Source: Pandoraea thiooxydans (GTDB taxonomy: Bacteria; Pseudomonadota; Gammaproteobacteria; Burkholderiales; Burkholderiaceae). From it: a DNA stretch of 64,000 nt. The stretch covers positions 3,968,001 to 4,032,000 of the forward strand of contig NZ_CP014839.1 in NCBI RefSeq assembly GCF_001931675.1, in the 5' to 3' direction. Below are positions 9,615 to 18,060 of the stretch, in pieces. The translations under genes were made by a program, and so were the position numbers. The stretch's first letter is position 1, and every line of letters starts with the position of its first letter. The notes below the pieces were generated by a model. That model was given only the letters and a program-made list of their open reading frames with translations, was not told the DNA's origin and ran no database searches.

Positions 9615-10460
9615 TCAGGCGTTCAGATGACGTAAAAAGCGCTCGCCATCGCGCCGGCCCAACTGATAGGCCGGCAGCATCAGCTCGGGATGGGTATAGT
9701 CCCAGCTCGAAATCGGCACCGGCTCGGAGGGCTGCACGTACCAGCGCTGCTGGCCATCGAGGTTGACGGTAAACATCTGCGGACGCGGATAGCGTCGCGT
9801 CATCAGCACCAGCACGTGACCCGGCACGGCATCGAGCGCATCGACCGGCACGTTGTCGACCATGCCGCCGTCCAGCACGGGTTTGCCGGCACGCCGCAGC
9901 ACCGGCGTGAACGGCGGCGTGCAGGACGACTGCAACAGCAGATCCGCCAGCGCCTCGATATCCGCGCAATCGCGCACCCGCACGTACTCGGCGGAAAACC
10001 CGATGCGCCGACCGAGCGTAGGATGCAGTGCATGCCGCACGTGCTTGTCGACGTTGTAGGCGAGCAGCCCGGCCACCAGTGCGGTGCGCGCGCCCAGCCA
10101 GCGCGGGATATGCGAGACCGCGACGCGAATCTCGGGCGCCTGCTCGCGCAGCCTGGCAAACTGCCCCGCGTAGATATCGAGCAGCGCCTGGCGATAGATA
10201 CGGTAGTGGGGAAATACCCGTTCGCGGCGCAGCAGATTGCCCCAGTAAGCGTTCTTGCGATTGTCCTTGAGCGCGGTGCGGTAATACGCCATCACCCAGT
10301 CGGCATCGCGCGTATGCAACATGCATGCGGTCGCGGCGCCCGCCGACACCGCGGCAATCACTCTCGGCCTCAACGGCATCTCGGCGTTCACGCGATCCCA
10401 GAACCCCGCCTGCCACCAGCAGCGGTTGCCGCCCCCTGCGAATACCATTTGATCGAACAT
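9615..10460 (-). CDS. Patatin-like phospholipase family protein
   Basis: A 281-residue protein with the patatin catalytic layout: oxyanion-hole loop GGGNR (residues 9-13), nucleophile Ser39 in AVSAG (a variant of GxSxG with Ala in first place), and the dyad Asp197 in LDGGMVDN. No signal peptide or membrane segment, so it is probably a cytoplasmic acyl hydrolase. The start ATG at 10458-10460 places the glycine-rich loop close to the N-terminus as expected. It runs in the same direction as the thioesterase gene upstream (71-base gap), so they may be cotranscribed. It is distinct from the second patatin at 45338-46363. Confidence 0.85.
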   Translation of the reverse strand: MFDQMVFAGGGNRCWWQAGFWDRVNAEMPLRPRVIAAVSAGAATACMLHTRDADWVMAYYRTALKDNRKNAYWGNLLRRERVFPHYRIYRQALLDIYAGQFARLREQAPEIRVAVSHIPRWLGARTALVAGLLAYNVDKHVRHALHPTLGRRIGFSAEYVRVRDCADIEALADLLLQSSCTPPFTPVLRRAGKPVLDGGMVDNVPVDALDAVPGHVLVLMTRRYPRPQMFTVNLDGQQRWYVQPSEPVPISSWDYTHPELMLPAYQLGRRDGERFLRHLNA

Positions 10461-10531
10461 GCCGTCCCCCGCCCCCGTTGGCGCTCCCTGCCCGATACAA
10501 CGCGCCAGCAGGCGGATCGGTGCACAGCCGC

Positions 10532-10933
10532 CTAGAGCAACGCGTAGGTGGTGGTCGCGTGCACGGCCATCTCGCCGCTCTCGTCGTGGATTTCGATTTC
10601 ACCGAACACCAGATTGCGGCCCAGGCGCAGGACCCGCGCGCTCACGCGCGTGTCGCCCTGCCGCACCGCCCGCATGAATTGCGTGGTCAACGAGACAGTG
10701 GTCATCGGCCGAAAGCCGCCCAGGGCCGCCGAGATCGCCACGATCATCGCGGTATCGGCCGCCGCCATGAAGACTTGTCCGCACACTACCCCGCCGGCAT
10801 GGCGCAACTCCTCGGAAAACGGCAGCCGCAGCACGCTGTGCCGGTCGTCCACGGACTCTACCTGCAAGCCGAGCGCGCCGACCCATGGCGCCAGCACTTG
10901 TCCCAGCAACGCCTGGGCGGTATCTCGATCCAT
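10532..10933 (-). CDS. PaaI/YigI-type hotdog thioesterase
   Basis: A 133-residue single hotdog-fold protein. The family pattern LRHAGGVVCGQVFMAAADTA (variant of HGGxxxxLxD) is visible around residues 43-62, followed by TVSLTTQFMRAV on the central strand. Such proteins hydrolyse acyl- or aryl-CoA thioesters in the cytoplasm. The ribosome-binding site AGGAG lies about 9 bases upstream of the ATG. Substrate range cannot be read from the sequence; an aromatic or medium-chain acyl-CoA is usual for the family. The downstream patatin gene may share its transcript. Confidence 0.87.
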   Translation of the reverse strand: MDRDTAQALLGQVLAPWVGALGLQVESVDDRHSVLRLPFSEELRHAGGVVCGQVFMAAADTAMIVAISAALGGFRPMTTVSLTTQFMRAVRQGDTRVSARVLRLGRNLVFGEIEIHDESGEMAVHATTTYALL

Positions 10934-11125
10934 CCTCTATCGCTCCTTGTTGGATAGGGTCACCCCATCCGGATTTCCGTCCGAGCCGGCCGCTCGCCGC
11001 ATCAACCCAATCGCCGTGGGGACCGGGCGACCGCGCGCGTAAGATACCTCATCAATCGAAACACACGCCAGATTCGTCCCATTTTGGTACAGTTAGGCAT
11101 TTTTATCACGACTGGGGACAACACC

Positions 11126-11530
11126 ATGCGCGGGACGGACGATCTGGGTAAGTTGGTATTGCGGCTCACGTTGGGCATTTTGCTGCTTTTCCACGGCGTC
11201 AAGAAAATCACCGGCGGCATCGGCTTCGTCCACACGATGGTCGTCGCGCACGGCCTGCCCCCGCAAATCGCGTACCTCGTCTACATCGGCGAGGTGGTCG
11301 CACCCGTGTTGCTGATTCTCGGCTTCTATTCGCGCATCGGCGGGCTGATCGTCGTCATCAACATGCTGTTCGCGCTGTTTCTCGTGCACATGCATCAGCT
11401 GGGCAGTCTCGCCCCCACGGGCGGGTGGGCGCTCGAACTGCAGGCGTTCTACCTGTTCAGCGGCTTGTGCGTGCTGCTGCTCGGTGCCGGCCGCTTCAGC
11501 ATCTCGGGCGGACGCGGCACCTGGGACTGA
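11126..11530 (+). CDS. DoxX family membrane protein
   Basis: A 134-residue integral membrane protein with four hydrophobic segments, typical of DoxX (GKLVLRLTLGILLLFHGVKK at the start, then three more helices). The ATG at 11126 is preferred over an in-frame start at 11084 because GGGGA lies about 10 bases upstream and the family N-terminus fits. DoxX proteins are named after a thiosulfate:quinone oxidoreductase subunit, but most bacterial members have no proven reaction. Some form membrane complexes with thiol-stress enzymes. It is monocistronic, with an intrinsic terminator at 11567. Confidence 0.88.
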   Translation: MRGTDDLGKLVLRLTLGILLLFHGVKKITGGIGFVHTMVVAHGLPPQIAYLVYIGEVVAPVLLILGFYSRIGGLIVVINMLFALFLVHMHQLGSLAPTGGWALELQAFYLFSGLCVLLLGAGRFSISGGRGTWD

Positions 11531-11566
11531 GCGTCGCGCCGCCGCGCATGCGCAGGCACGATGCGG

Positions 11567-11607
11567 CGAGGCCGGGCGCACCCATGGTGCCCCGGCCTCG
11601 GGCTTTT
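11567..11607 (+). terminator. Intrinsic terminator after the DoxX gene
   Basis: A 15-pair stem with one bulged C (outer arms CGAGGCCGGG 11567-11576 and CCCGGCCTCG 11591-11600, inner arms GCACC/GGTGC) closes a 3-base CAT loop. It is followed by GGCTTTT. It sits 36 bases past the DoxX stop codon. The T-run is short, but the stem is very stable. Confidence 0.75.
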
Positions 11608-11644
11608 CAGCAGTTGTTTCAAAATATGCCTGTTCGCCCGCCAT

Positions 11645-11668
11645 GTAACCGGCGGTAATACGCCGGTT
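11645..11668 (+). promoter_or_regulatory. CpxR-box-like tandem motif overlapping an 8-bp inverted repeat
   Basis: GTAAC (11645-11649), five bases, then GTAAT (11655-11659) resembles the CpxR consensus GTAAA-N5-GTAAA. The same bases form a perfect inverted repeat AACCGGCG-N6-CGCCGGTT (11647-11668). It lies about 90 bases upstream of a Spy/CpxP-like gene, a known class of CpxR target in enterobacteria. The motif is visible; binding is inference. Confidence 0.4.
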
Positions 11669-11746
11669 GCACTTTGCAAGATTTGCCGCTTCGCAATCGC
11701 GTACTCTGGAACTGCCGATTTCGGTCACTTTTTTGGAGTACGTATC

Positions 11747-12310
11747 ATGCAGAAAAACCGGCTTTCCATACTCGCCGTGTCGGTGGCGCTGGCCGCCTCG
11801 ACCCTGTTCGGCACCGTCCGGGCTGCCGAGCCGCCGAGCTCTCCAGTCGCCACGCATATGCCCACGGCGCCGCATGGCCGGCACGACTTCATGCGCTCGA
11901 TGCAACAGATGCACGACCAGCTCAAGCTCACGCCGCCCCAGGAACAGGCATGGCAACAAGCGCTTGCCCACATGAAGCGCAACCGCCAGGAGCAGCACGA
12001 AAACATGGGGCGTTATCGCGCCTTGCGCGACTCGATGCAGCATCAGCGGATTCTCGACCTGTCCTCACTGCGTGCCCAGCGCGACAAAATCTTCGCCGAC
12101 AACCAGCGGCTGCGCGCCGATACCGAAGACCAGTGGCTGGCGTTCTACAATGGCCTGAACGACAACCAGAAAGCGACCGTCAGCGCCGCCATCGAAGCCC
12201 GCATGGCGAAGATGAAAGCCTGGCGAGAGCACCATCGCGCGCACCGCCACTGGCAACATCGGGAGCCGGGCGCGCCGGCCGGCGCGTCGCAACCGCGCGC
12301 GCAACAATAG
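11747..12310 (+). CDS. Spy/CpxP-like periplasmic protein (LTXXQ family)
   Basis: A 187-residue exported protein. A Sec signal peptide spans about residues 1-27 (basic MQKNR, hydrophobic core, cleavage near VRAA). The mature part is almost entirely helical and charged, and contains an LTPPQ motif typical of the Spy/CpxP family followed by Met/His/Gln/Arg-rich helices. The C-terminus is His- and Arg-rich. Family members are ATP-independent periplasmic chaperones or envelope-stress sensors; the His/Met content also allows metal binding. The start ATG is preceded by TTGGAG. A CpxR-box-like motif lies upstream. No sensor-kinase pair is adjacent. Confidence 0.82.
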   Translation: MQKNRLSILAVSVALAASTLFGTVRAAEPPSSPVATHMPTAPHGRHDFMRSMQQMHDQLKLTPPQEQAWQQALAHMKRNRQEQHENMGRYRALRDSMQHQRILDLSSLRAQRDKIFADNQRLRADTEDQWLAFYNGLNDNQKATVSAAIEARMAKMKAWREHHRAHRHWQHREPGAPAGASQPRAQQ

Positions 12311-12338
12311 CCGGCGAGCCACGCCGCCGGTCGCGGAC

Positions 12339-13172
12339 TCAGGCGCTCACACCCAGAATCACGCTCGATGCCTTGAATGCCGCGACCGCCGGCTCGCCTT
12401 CGGCCAGGCCGAGCTCGGTCACGCTGTCGTTGGTGACGACGGCCGTCAGAATCGTCCCGCCGGGCAAGGCCAGCGTCACCTCGGCGTTCACCGCGCCGCG
12501 CGTGATGCTCTCGACCACGCCCGCCAACTGGTTGCGCGCCGACAGGCGTACGCTCGACGGGCCGCTCATCAGCATCACCCAAGAGGCCTTGATCAGGGCA
12601 AACGCCTCGCTGCCTACGCGCAGCCCCAGCGCGGCAGTACTCTCGCGCGTGAGCACCGCAACCACCTTCTGGCCCCCGGGCAGGCTCAGCTGGACCTCGT
12701 CGTTGACGGCGCCGGGCCGCAGCGCACTGACCGTGCCGAACAGCTGGTTGCGGGCGCTGGTGCGCATGGCCAGGCGCCCGATCAGACGCCATTGATCGTC
12801 GAACTGCTCGATGTTCTCACCGATGCGGGCGAGGAACTTTCGGTGCTCGCGCTCCACCGCGCGGAACGCCTCGATCAGTTTGATCGCGCGCTCGGTCAGC
12901 GCCGTGCCGCCTCCGCCCTTGCCGCCGGTCGAACGCACCACCAGCGGCTCGCCCGCCAGGTTGTTCATGGCATCCACGGCATCCCACGCCGCCTTGTAGC
13001 TCATGCCGGCGGCCTTGGCCGCCGCCGTAATAGAGCCGCAGGCGCGAATCTGTTCGAGCAGGGCGATGCGGGCATGGCCGCCCAGGTTGCCGGCATCGCT
13101 TTGCAGCCATAGCGCGCCCTCCAGTTGCAGCGCTGGGGTCTCGGGACGGCGGGAATCATCGGGTTCGGACAT
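12339..13172 (-). CDS. modE: ModE-type molybdate-responsive regulator with two Mop domains
   Basis: A 277-residue protein with the ModE architecture. The N-terminal winged helix (GSITAAAKAAGMSYKAAWDA at about residues 46-65, then STGGKGGGGTALTERA) is followed by two tandem TOBE/Mop domains (about 137-200 and 207-273), each starting SARNQL. In known ModE the Mop pair binds molybdate and the dimer represses modABC or activates molybdoenzyme genes. No modABC or molybdoenzyme gene lies in this window, so this copy acts in trans. The start at 13170-13172 has only a weak ribosome-binding site. Confidence 0.92.
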   Translation of the reverse strand: MSEPDDSRRPETPALQLEGALWLQSDAGNLGGHARIALLEQIRACGSITAAAKAAGMSYKAAWDAVDAMNNLAGEPLVVRSTGGKGGGGTALTERAIKLIEAFRAVEREHRKFLARIGENIEQFDDQWRLIGRLAMRTSARNQLFGTVSALRPGAVNDEVQLSLPGGQKVVAVLTRESTAALGLRVGSEAFALIKASWVMLMSGPSSVRLSARNQLAGVVESITRGAVNAEVTLALPGGTILTAVVTNDSVTELGLAEGEPAVAAFKASSVILGVSA

Positions 13173-13211
13173 CGTGGGGCAGGATCGGGAATCGGAGGAA
13201 GACCAGCGCGC

Positions 13212-14768
13212 CTAGGATACCGACACTTGGCGCACGTCGGCAAAATACACGAACTCCGCGAACGAGGCAGGCCGGCTGAACAGATAGCCCTGCGCAAATT
13301 GCACGCCCCGCGCGCGCAGGTAATCGCGCTGAATGTAGTTTTCGACGCCCTCGGCCACCAGCTTGAGATTCAGGCGGGTGCCCAAATCAATGATCGAGTC
13401 GAGAATCGTCAGCGCCACCGTGTCCTCGGTCGAGATCGGCAGGAATTCCTTGTCGATTTTGAGGTAGTCGAACGGAAACTGCTTGAGGTAGCTGAGCGAA
13501 TTGTTGTCGGTGCCAAAGTCGTCCAACGCCACCGCCACCCCGGCATTGCGCAACTCGCTGAGCACCGCGCGCGCGGTGCCCGCATCCTGGATCACGCACC
13601 GCTCGGTGATTTCGATCGTCAGCGGATACGTGCCGATCAACGTGCCGTAATACTTCGCAATGTCGCTGACGATGGTACGGCTGCGCAGATGGCGCTCGGC
13701 CAGGTTGACGCTGATCTGCAGGCCTGCCGGCAGGTCGCCGGCCCCCAGATCGCTGCGGATCTGGCGCAGCACGAAACGGGTCAGGTCGATGATCAGATCG
13801 CTGCTCTCGGCCAACGGCACGAAGGCGTCGGGCCGCACCAATCCGTGCGTCGGATGATGCCAGCGCAAGAGCGCCTCGGCTCCCGTGCAGCGTCCGCTCG
13901 AGAGCTCCACCACCGGCTGGTAGTACACCTTGAACTCACCGCGCTTGAGTCCGCGGGCAATCTGCCGGCGAGCGTACTGGTCGGGATTGAGACGGCGGTG
14001 CATCAGCAAACCCAGCAAGGCCGCGATGATCGCCCCGAAGGCCATCAGCAGGGGAATCTGCGACCACGCGAGCCGTCTGAGCAAATCCTCGCTGGTCGCC
14101 AGCCGCACCGAAAACGGGTAACGCGTCGACGCCAGCGTCACGCCCAGCACATTCAGCCCGGCCGGGACCGCCGGCATCGAAGACTGCATGTGGCGCGTCT
14201 CGGAACTGAGCGCTCCGCCCGGAAAACTCACTGCCGCCCAGCGAAAATCACGGCCGCGAATGTTATCCAGAATGTCGAACAGATAAGGGCTATCGATCGA
14301 GCCCAGCACCCCGTCGGTCGGGGTCACCGGCAGATACAGCAGCAGCGCCGGTCGGCCCGCCACCAGCGGGGTCCCGCCGAGCAGGCGGATTTGCTCGCGC
14401 GTCGACGGCTCGGGCAACAAACTTGCCAGCGGCTTGTTGAAACCCTGCGTGGCCGACGAACAAGTCATCTGACCACGCTGCACCAACACGATCGCCCGGA
14501 AATACGGCTGCATGGCAGCGGCTGCCTGCAGCTTCTGGCTGACCTGCGCACATGGCTGATCGACCCAGGACCCGACCGCCGCCAGCGCCAGATGAGATTG
14601 CTCGATCACCCGCTCGATCCCGGTGCGAGCCCGGGAAGCCGCATCCTGCAGCATGCCGTTGGCTTCGTCCCGCACGCGCAGCCACGCAAGCACGAACACC
14701 ACCGCCAGCGTCAGCGCCATCACCAGCAGGGTCCCCAGCCATTGCACGACACGAGAGTGCTTGATCAT
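13212..14768 (-). CDS. CSS-motif EAL-domain cyclic-di-GMP phosphodiesterase
   Basis: A 518-residue inner-membrane protein. TM1 is at about residues 9-29. A periplasmic CSS-motif domain follows (Cys in DQPCAQ and the CSS triplet in MTCSSATQ). TM2 lies near 235-258, then a cytoplasmic EAL domain. EAL residues look intact: EALLRW, SVNLAERH, EITER, LDDFGTDNNSLSYL, KIDKEF, VAEGVEN and QGYLFSRP. Proteins of this Pdc class hydrolyse c-di-GMP and are controlled by periplasmic disulfide state through the CSS cysteines. There is no GGDEF domain. It is monocistronic and divergent from the Fsr-like exporter. Confidence 0.92.
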   Translation of the reverse strand: MIKHSRVVQWLGTLLVMALTLAVVFVLAWLRVRDEANGMLQDAASRARTGIERVIEQSHLALAAVGSWVDQPCAQVSQKLQAAAAMQPYFRAIVLVQRGQMTCSSATQGFNKPLASLLPEPSTREQIRLLGGTPLVAGRPALLLYLPVTPTDGVLGSIDSPYLFDILDNIRGRDFRWAAVSFPGGALSSETRHMQSSMPAVPAGLNVLGVTLASTRYPFSVRLATSEDLLRRLAWSQIPLLMAFGAIIAALLGLLMHRRLNPDQYARRQIARGLKRGEFKVYYQPVVELSSGRCTGAEALLRWHHPTHGLVRPDAFVPLAESSDLIIDLTRFVLRQIRSDLGAGDLPAGLQISVNLAERHLRSRTIVSDIAKYYGTLIGTYPLTIEITERCVIQDAGTARAVLSELRNAGVAVALDDFGTDNNSLSYLKQFPFDYLKIDKEFLPISTEDTVALTILDSIIDLGTRLNLKLVAEGVENYIQRDYLRARGVQFAQGYLFSRPASFAEFVYFADVRQVSVS

Positions 14769-15112
14769 GTTCGCCGCTAAGTGAAAAAGTGAGTCACGCC
14801 AGCGCCCTTGGCAGCGATCGCGCCGTCGGACGCGGCAACCGGGATCATTTCGTACGGTGCTCCATAAAACGGTCGTGCCGCCCCGAGAAACAGGGCGTTG
14901 AGAGCAAGATCACATCAATAATGCGTTCCTGCTCATTGGGGGACTGTACACGATTCCCGAGTGCCCACCAATGATGACTATATGGGATATAGCGAAAGGC
15001 TATCGGCCAACGAGTTGTCCGGTTCGCGACAATAATTGGCAAAACAACGAATTCTTGTTGATCTACACTCGTGCTATCCGATTGACATCCTCTCCCAGGT
15101 TATTGCATCGCC
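14769..15112. other. 344-base divergent intergenic region, AT-richer than its surroundings, no gene accepted
   Basis: This stretch lies between the EAL gene (minus) and the Fsr-like gene (plus). From about 14,880 on, it is visibly richer in A and T than its neighbours. Two short dyads are present: CTATAT-GGG-ATATAG (14978-14992) and TTGTC-N8-GACAA (15015-15032). A TTGACA lies at 15082-15087 without a well-placed -10. A 65-codon frame on the minus strand (14845-15042) has no ribosome-binding site or recognisable family, and I do not call it. Confidence 0.5.
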
Positions 15113-16354
15113 ATGGACACCAGTTTGAAACAAGGCCGCCAGACACCGACCCCGCCGGGACGGGCTGCCGAAAACGCTACCGTTTTCGGCATTCTTGGCG
15201 CGATCAGTTTTTCCCATTTGCTCAACGACATGATCCAGTCGTTGATCCTGGCCATTTATCCGCTGCTGAAAAATTCGTTCGATCTCTCTTTCGGCCAGAT
15301 CGGGCTGATCACCCTGACCTATCAGATGACCGCGTCCATGTTGCAACCGGTGGTGGGCTTCATCACCGATCGCCGGCCGCAGCCGTATTCGCTGCCGGTC
15401 GGCATGAGCTTCACGCTGGTCGGGCTGCTGTTGCTGGCCACCGCGCCGAACTTCGGCATCCTGCTGCTCGCCGCGGCGCTGGTCGGCATGGGCTCGTCGG
15501 TGTTCCACCCCGAGTCCTCGCGCGTGGCGCGCATGGCCTCGGGCGGGCGGCACGGCCTCGCGCAATCGCTGTTTCAGGTCGGCGGCAATGCCGGCACCTC
15601 GCTCGGGCCGTTGCTCGCGGCGCTGGTCATTGCGCCCTATGGGCGCGGCACCGTCGCCTGGTTCTCGCTCGCCGCGCTGTTGGCCATTTTCGTGCTGATT
15701 CACGTCAGCCGCTGGTACAACGCCCATCGCCAGGGCAGCCGGGGCAAGGCAGCCACGCGCCGCGTCGGACATGTCGAATTGCCGCGCAACAAGGTGTTGT
15801 TCTCGCTCGGCATCCTGATGCTGCTGATCTTCTCCAAATATTTTTATCTGGCCAGCCTGAACTCCTATTACACGTTCTATCTGATCGACAAATTCCACCT
15901 GTCGGTGCAAAGCGCGCAGATCTATCTGTTCATTTTCCTGTTCTCGGTGGCCGTCGGCACACTCGCGGGCGGCCCGATCGGGGACCGCATCGGCCGCAAA
16001 TACGTCATCTGGGTTTCGATTCTGGGTGTCACGCCATTTACGCTGGCGCTACCCTACGCCAACCTGTTCTGGACCGGCGTGCTGACCGTCATCATCGGGC
16101 TGGTGCTGGCCTCGGCCTTCTCCGCGATCCTGGTGTACGCACAGGAACTGGTGCCCGGCAAAGTCGGCATGATCGCCGGCATGTTCTTCGGCTTCGCGTT
16201 CGGCATGGGCGGCATCGGCGCGGCCGTGCTCGGCAAGCTGGCGGACGCGACCAGCATCGAGTTCGTCTACCAGGTCTGCTCGTTCCTGCCGCTGATCGGC
16301 GTGCTGACCGCCCTGCTGCCGAATCTCGAACGGCCGCGGCACGCCAGCGCCTGA
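15113..16354 (+). CDS. fsr: MFS transporter, fosmidomycin-resistance (Fsr) type
   Basis: A 413-residue major facilitator with 12 predicted membrane helices and a short hydrophilic N-terminus. The first helix region (SFSHLLNDMIQSLILAIYPLLK) and QVGGNAGTSLGPLLAAL are characteristic of the Fsr family of proton-driven drug exporters. The A-type motif appears as GGPIGDRIGRK in the second half. E. coli Fsr exports fosmidomycin; for this protein export of small phosphonate or other toxic compounds is an inference. The start is the ATG at 15113; the upstream Shine-Dalgarno match is weak (CAGG). No regulator is adjacent. Confidence 0.88.
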   Translation: MDTSLKQGRQTPTPPGRAAENATVFGILGAISFSHLLNDMIQSLILAIYPLLKNSFDLSFGQIGLITLTYQMTASMLQPVVGFITDRRPQPYSLPVGMSFTLVGLLLLATAPNFGILLLAAALVGMGSSVFHPESSRVARMASGGRHGLAQSLFQVGGNAGTSLGPLLAALVIAPYGRGTVAWFSLAALLAIFVLIHVSRWYNAHRQGSRGKAATRRVGHVELPRNKVLFSLGILMLLIFSKYFYLASLNSYYTFYLIDKFHLSVQSAQIYLFIFLFSVAVGTLAGGPIGDRIGRKYVIWVSILGVTPFTLALPYANLFWTGVLTVIIGLVLASAFSAILVYAQELVPGKVGMIAGMFFGFAFGMGGIGAAVLGKLADATSIEFVYQVCSFLPLIGVLTALLPNLERPRHASA

Positions 16355-16403
16355 CGCGCCGCCGCGCCCCAGCCGACTCATCCCCGGCCAAACGCGCGGT
16401 GCG

Positions 16404-16889
16404 CTACATCCAACCGTTGGCAGTGGCCACGAAGTAGCGCGGCGCGGGCAGCGGTGCGCGCGCGCCGCTGGCCACCCGCAGCTTGTGCGGCCGGCTGAAT
16501 TCAATCACGCGCACGCGATGATTGCGCAGGCCACAGCGCACGCGCAGATTTTGCCAATGCCCGGACCGCTTCCCATACAGCGACCCCGGCATCACCACGG
16601 CCGTGTCGATCGGAATCGGATGGCCGATCGAGAAAATCGTCGTGCGATGCTTGACGCTCGCTGCCAGCACTTCGCTGTCGGACTGCGCGAACGCATGCCC
16701 GGCCAGACGCAAGCGCACCGCCTGAGTGATGGCGAGCGCGCAGCGGGCAACCTCGTTGCCGACGTGCAATTTTTTGGTCAGGTAGTTGAAATAATCGTGG
16801 TCCGGCGCAGCATGCAGCACAACGACAGGTAAGCAAACGGCTAGCGAAAGCGCTAGCCGCCGAAGCAAGCGCCCCGAGTGGAATGGCAT
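16404..16889 (-). CDS. Exported protein of unknown function
   Basis: A 161-residue protein from the chosen ATG at 16887-16889 (the frame is open to 16937). An N-terminal signal peptide is clear: MPFHSGRLLRRLALS followed by a hydrophobic core ending near VLHAAP. The mature domain is basic and contains two cysteines (RCALAIT and RCGLRNH) that could form a disulfide. It also has hydrophobic beta-like segments, suggesting a small periplasmic domain. I do not recognise the family with confidence. It is flanked by the convergent Fsr-like gene and a VOC gene and is probably monocistronic. Confidence 0.7.
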   Translation of the reverse strand: MPFHSGRLLRRLALSLAVCLPVVVLHAAPDHDYFNYLTKKLHVGNEVARCALAITQAVRLRLAGHAFAQSDSEVLAASVKHRTTIFSIGHPIPIDTAVVMPGSLYGKRSGHWQNLRVRCGLRNHRVRVIEFSRPHKLRVASGARAPLPAPRYFVATANGWM

Positions 16890-16972
16890 TTCTTGGAGTC
16901 CCCGTGATTCACATCTTGGAGGCTCTATTATCGCCACGCTCGGGGCCGATGCGCAAATCGCGCCGAGTCGGC

Positions 16973-17347
16973 TCAGGACGAACCGCAGTACGCCTCAAGT
17001 CGATAGCCGTCCGGATCGATCACGAAAGCCGCGTAATAATTCTCGCCGTAATCGGCGCGCGGCCCCGGCTTGCCGTTATCTTTGCCGCCGGCATGCATGG
17101 CGGCGGCGTGGAATGCAATAACGCTCTCGCGACTGGGTGCGCGCAGGCAAAAGTGCAGCCCCGAGCCGGTATCGGCCGGCACCGGGCGCGCCGCCATGCC
17201 GATCCACAAGGCGACGCCGTCGCGCCCATATCCCAACATATCCCCGGACTCGCTCAAACAGGTATAGCCCAGCGGACGCAATGCCGCATCGTAAAACTTC
17301 TTGGCGACATCAATATCTCGCACTCCGATCGATACATGATCCCACAT
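16973..17347 (-). CDS. VOC (glyoxalase/bleomycin resistance-like) family protein
   Basis: A 124-residue single-module vicinal-oxygen-chelate protein. The metal-binding pattern is visible: His4 in MWDHVSIGV, the central His in GLHFCLRA, and Glu in YRLEAYCG at the C-terminus. AGGAG lies about 7 bases before the ATG. Such proteins include lyases, dioxygenases and antibiotic-binding proteins; nothing here points to one reaction. The next gene (17401-17949) is upstream in the same direction, with a 53-base gap, so they may form a two-gene operon. Confidence 0.87.
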   Translation of the reverse strand: MWDHVSIGVRDIDVAKKFYDAALRPLGYTCLSESGDMLGYGRDGVALWIGMAARPVPADTGSGLHFCLRAPSRESVIAFHAAAMHAGGKDNGKPGPRADYGENYYAAFVIDPDGYRLEAYCGSS

Positions 17348-17400
17348 CGTTCATCTCCTGAATTGCGCCGTCATGGCGCTCAAAAAAGGCCGATCCACCA

Positions 17401-17949
17401 TCACGGCGCGACGCGGCTGGCCTGAAATTCCCCTTCGAGCCGCCAGGTCTTGCCGTCGGCCTCGAGCGCTTCGCCGATCCAGCGGAACGACGCCGGCGCG
17501 ATCTCGGTAAAGCGCCAGCGCGTCGGCGTGCCGTTTGCGTGACGGCCAAGCTGAACGATCTCGTCGCCGCAGCGGCGCCCGATCATCTCCTCATGCACGC
17601 CCGCCACCGGATTGAACCAGGACACCCGCCACGCCTCGATCGAGGGATCCCACACGCGCAGCGTGGTGCCATACATATTGCGACTCCGATCGGGCGCTGC
17701 GGCGCGCTGCGCGCGGCGCGGCATGATCCACACGTCCTGCATCGCGCGGCCTTCGAGCACCCAGCCGAAATGAACCTCGCCCGTGACGCCCTGACCGCGC
17801 AGATCGACCCGGTAGTGCCGCACCTCGAGCGCCCAGCTGCCGACCAGCCAACCGTACGCGTCGAGTTCGGCCGGAATCTCCGGCGCGCGCCCCGGCGCCG
17901 CCAACACCTCGTGAAAACCGCCGCCCAATGCGGCCTGTACCACTTGCAT
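17401..17949 (-). CDS. Conserved protein of unknown function, lipocalin/DUF1579-like
   Basis: A 182-residue soluble protein. The core (YGWLVGSWALEVRHYRVD, WVLEGRAMQDVW, MYGTTLRVWDPS, WRVSWFNP) has the alternating pattern of an up-and-down beta barrel, like DUF1579 or nitrobindin-type proteins. No signal peptide. A strong AGGAGG ends 7 bases before the ATG at 17947-17949, which decides that start over a TTG two codons upstream. It is divergent from an AraC-family gene and probably cotranscribed with the VOC gene. A small hydrophobic ligand is plausible but unproven. Confidence 0.72.
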   Translation of the reverse strand: MQVVQAALGGGFHEVLAAPGRAPEIPAELDAYGWLVGSWALEVRHYRVDLRGQGVTGEVHFGWVLEGRAMQDVWIMPRRAQRAAAPDRSRNMYGTTLRVWDPSIEAWRVSWFNPVAGVHEEMIGRRCGDEIVQLGRHANGTPTRWRFTEIAPASFRWIGEALEADGKTWRLEGEFQASRVAP

Positions 17950-18060
17950 CGTCAAACCTCCTAAAATGGGCCTATCGCCCGGTGTTCACATCGCGCGGTC
18001 GCCGCTGGCCGGCGCCGCCCCGCGTGAACGTCAGCATAGGTCCGCACGAGGGAATGATTC

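Noticed and set aside
8491-10602. Open frame of 703 codons on the minus strand spanning three gene regions
   Set aside because: It crosses the hydroxyacid dehydrogenase gene in antisense and runs out of frame through the patatin gene. It is a product of high GC at third positions.
13125-14780. Open frame of 551 codons antisense to the EAL gene
   Set aside because: Arg/Gln/His-rich translation with no domains; the opposite strand encodes an intact EAL protein.
14845-15042. 65-codon minus-strand frame in the EAL/Fsr intergenic region
   Set aside because: No ribosome-binding site, no family resemblance, and it lies in AT-richer DNA likely to hold promoters.
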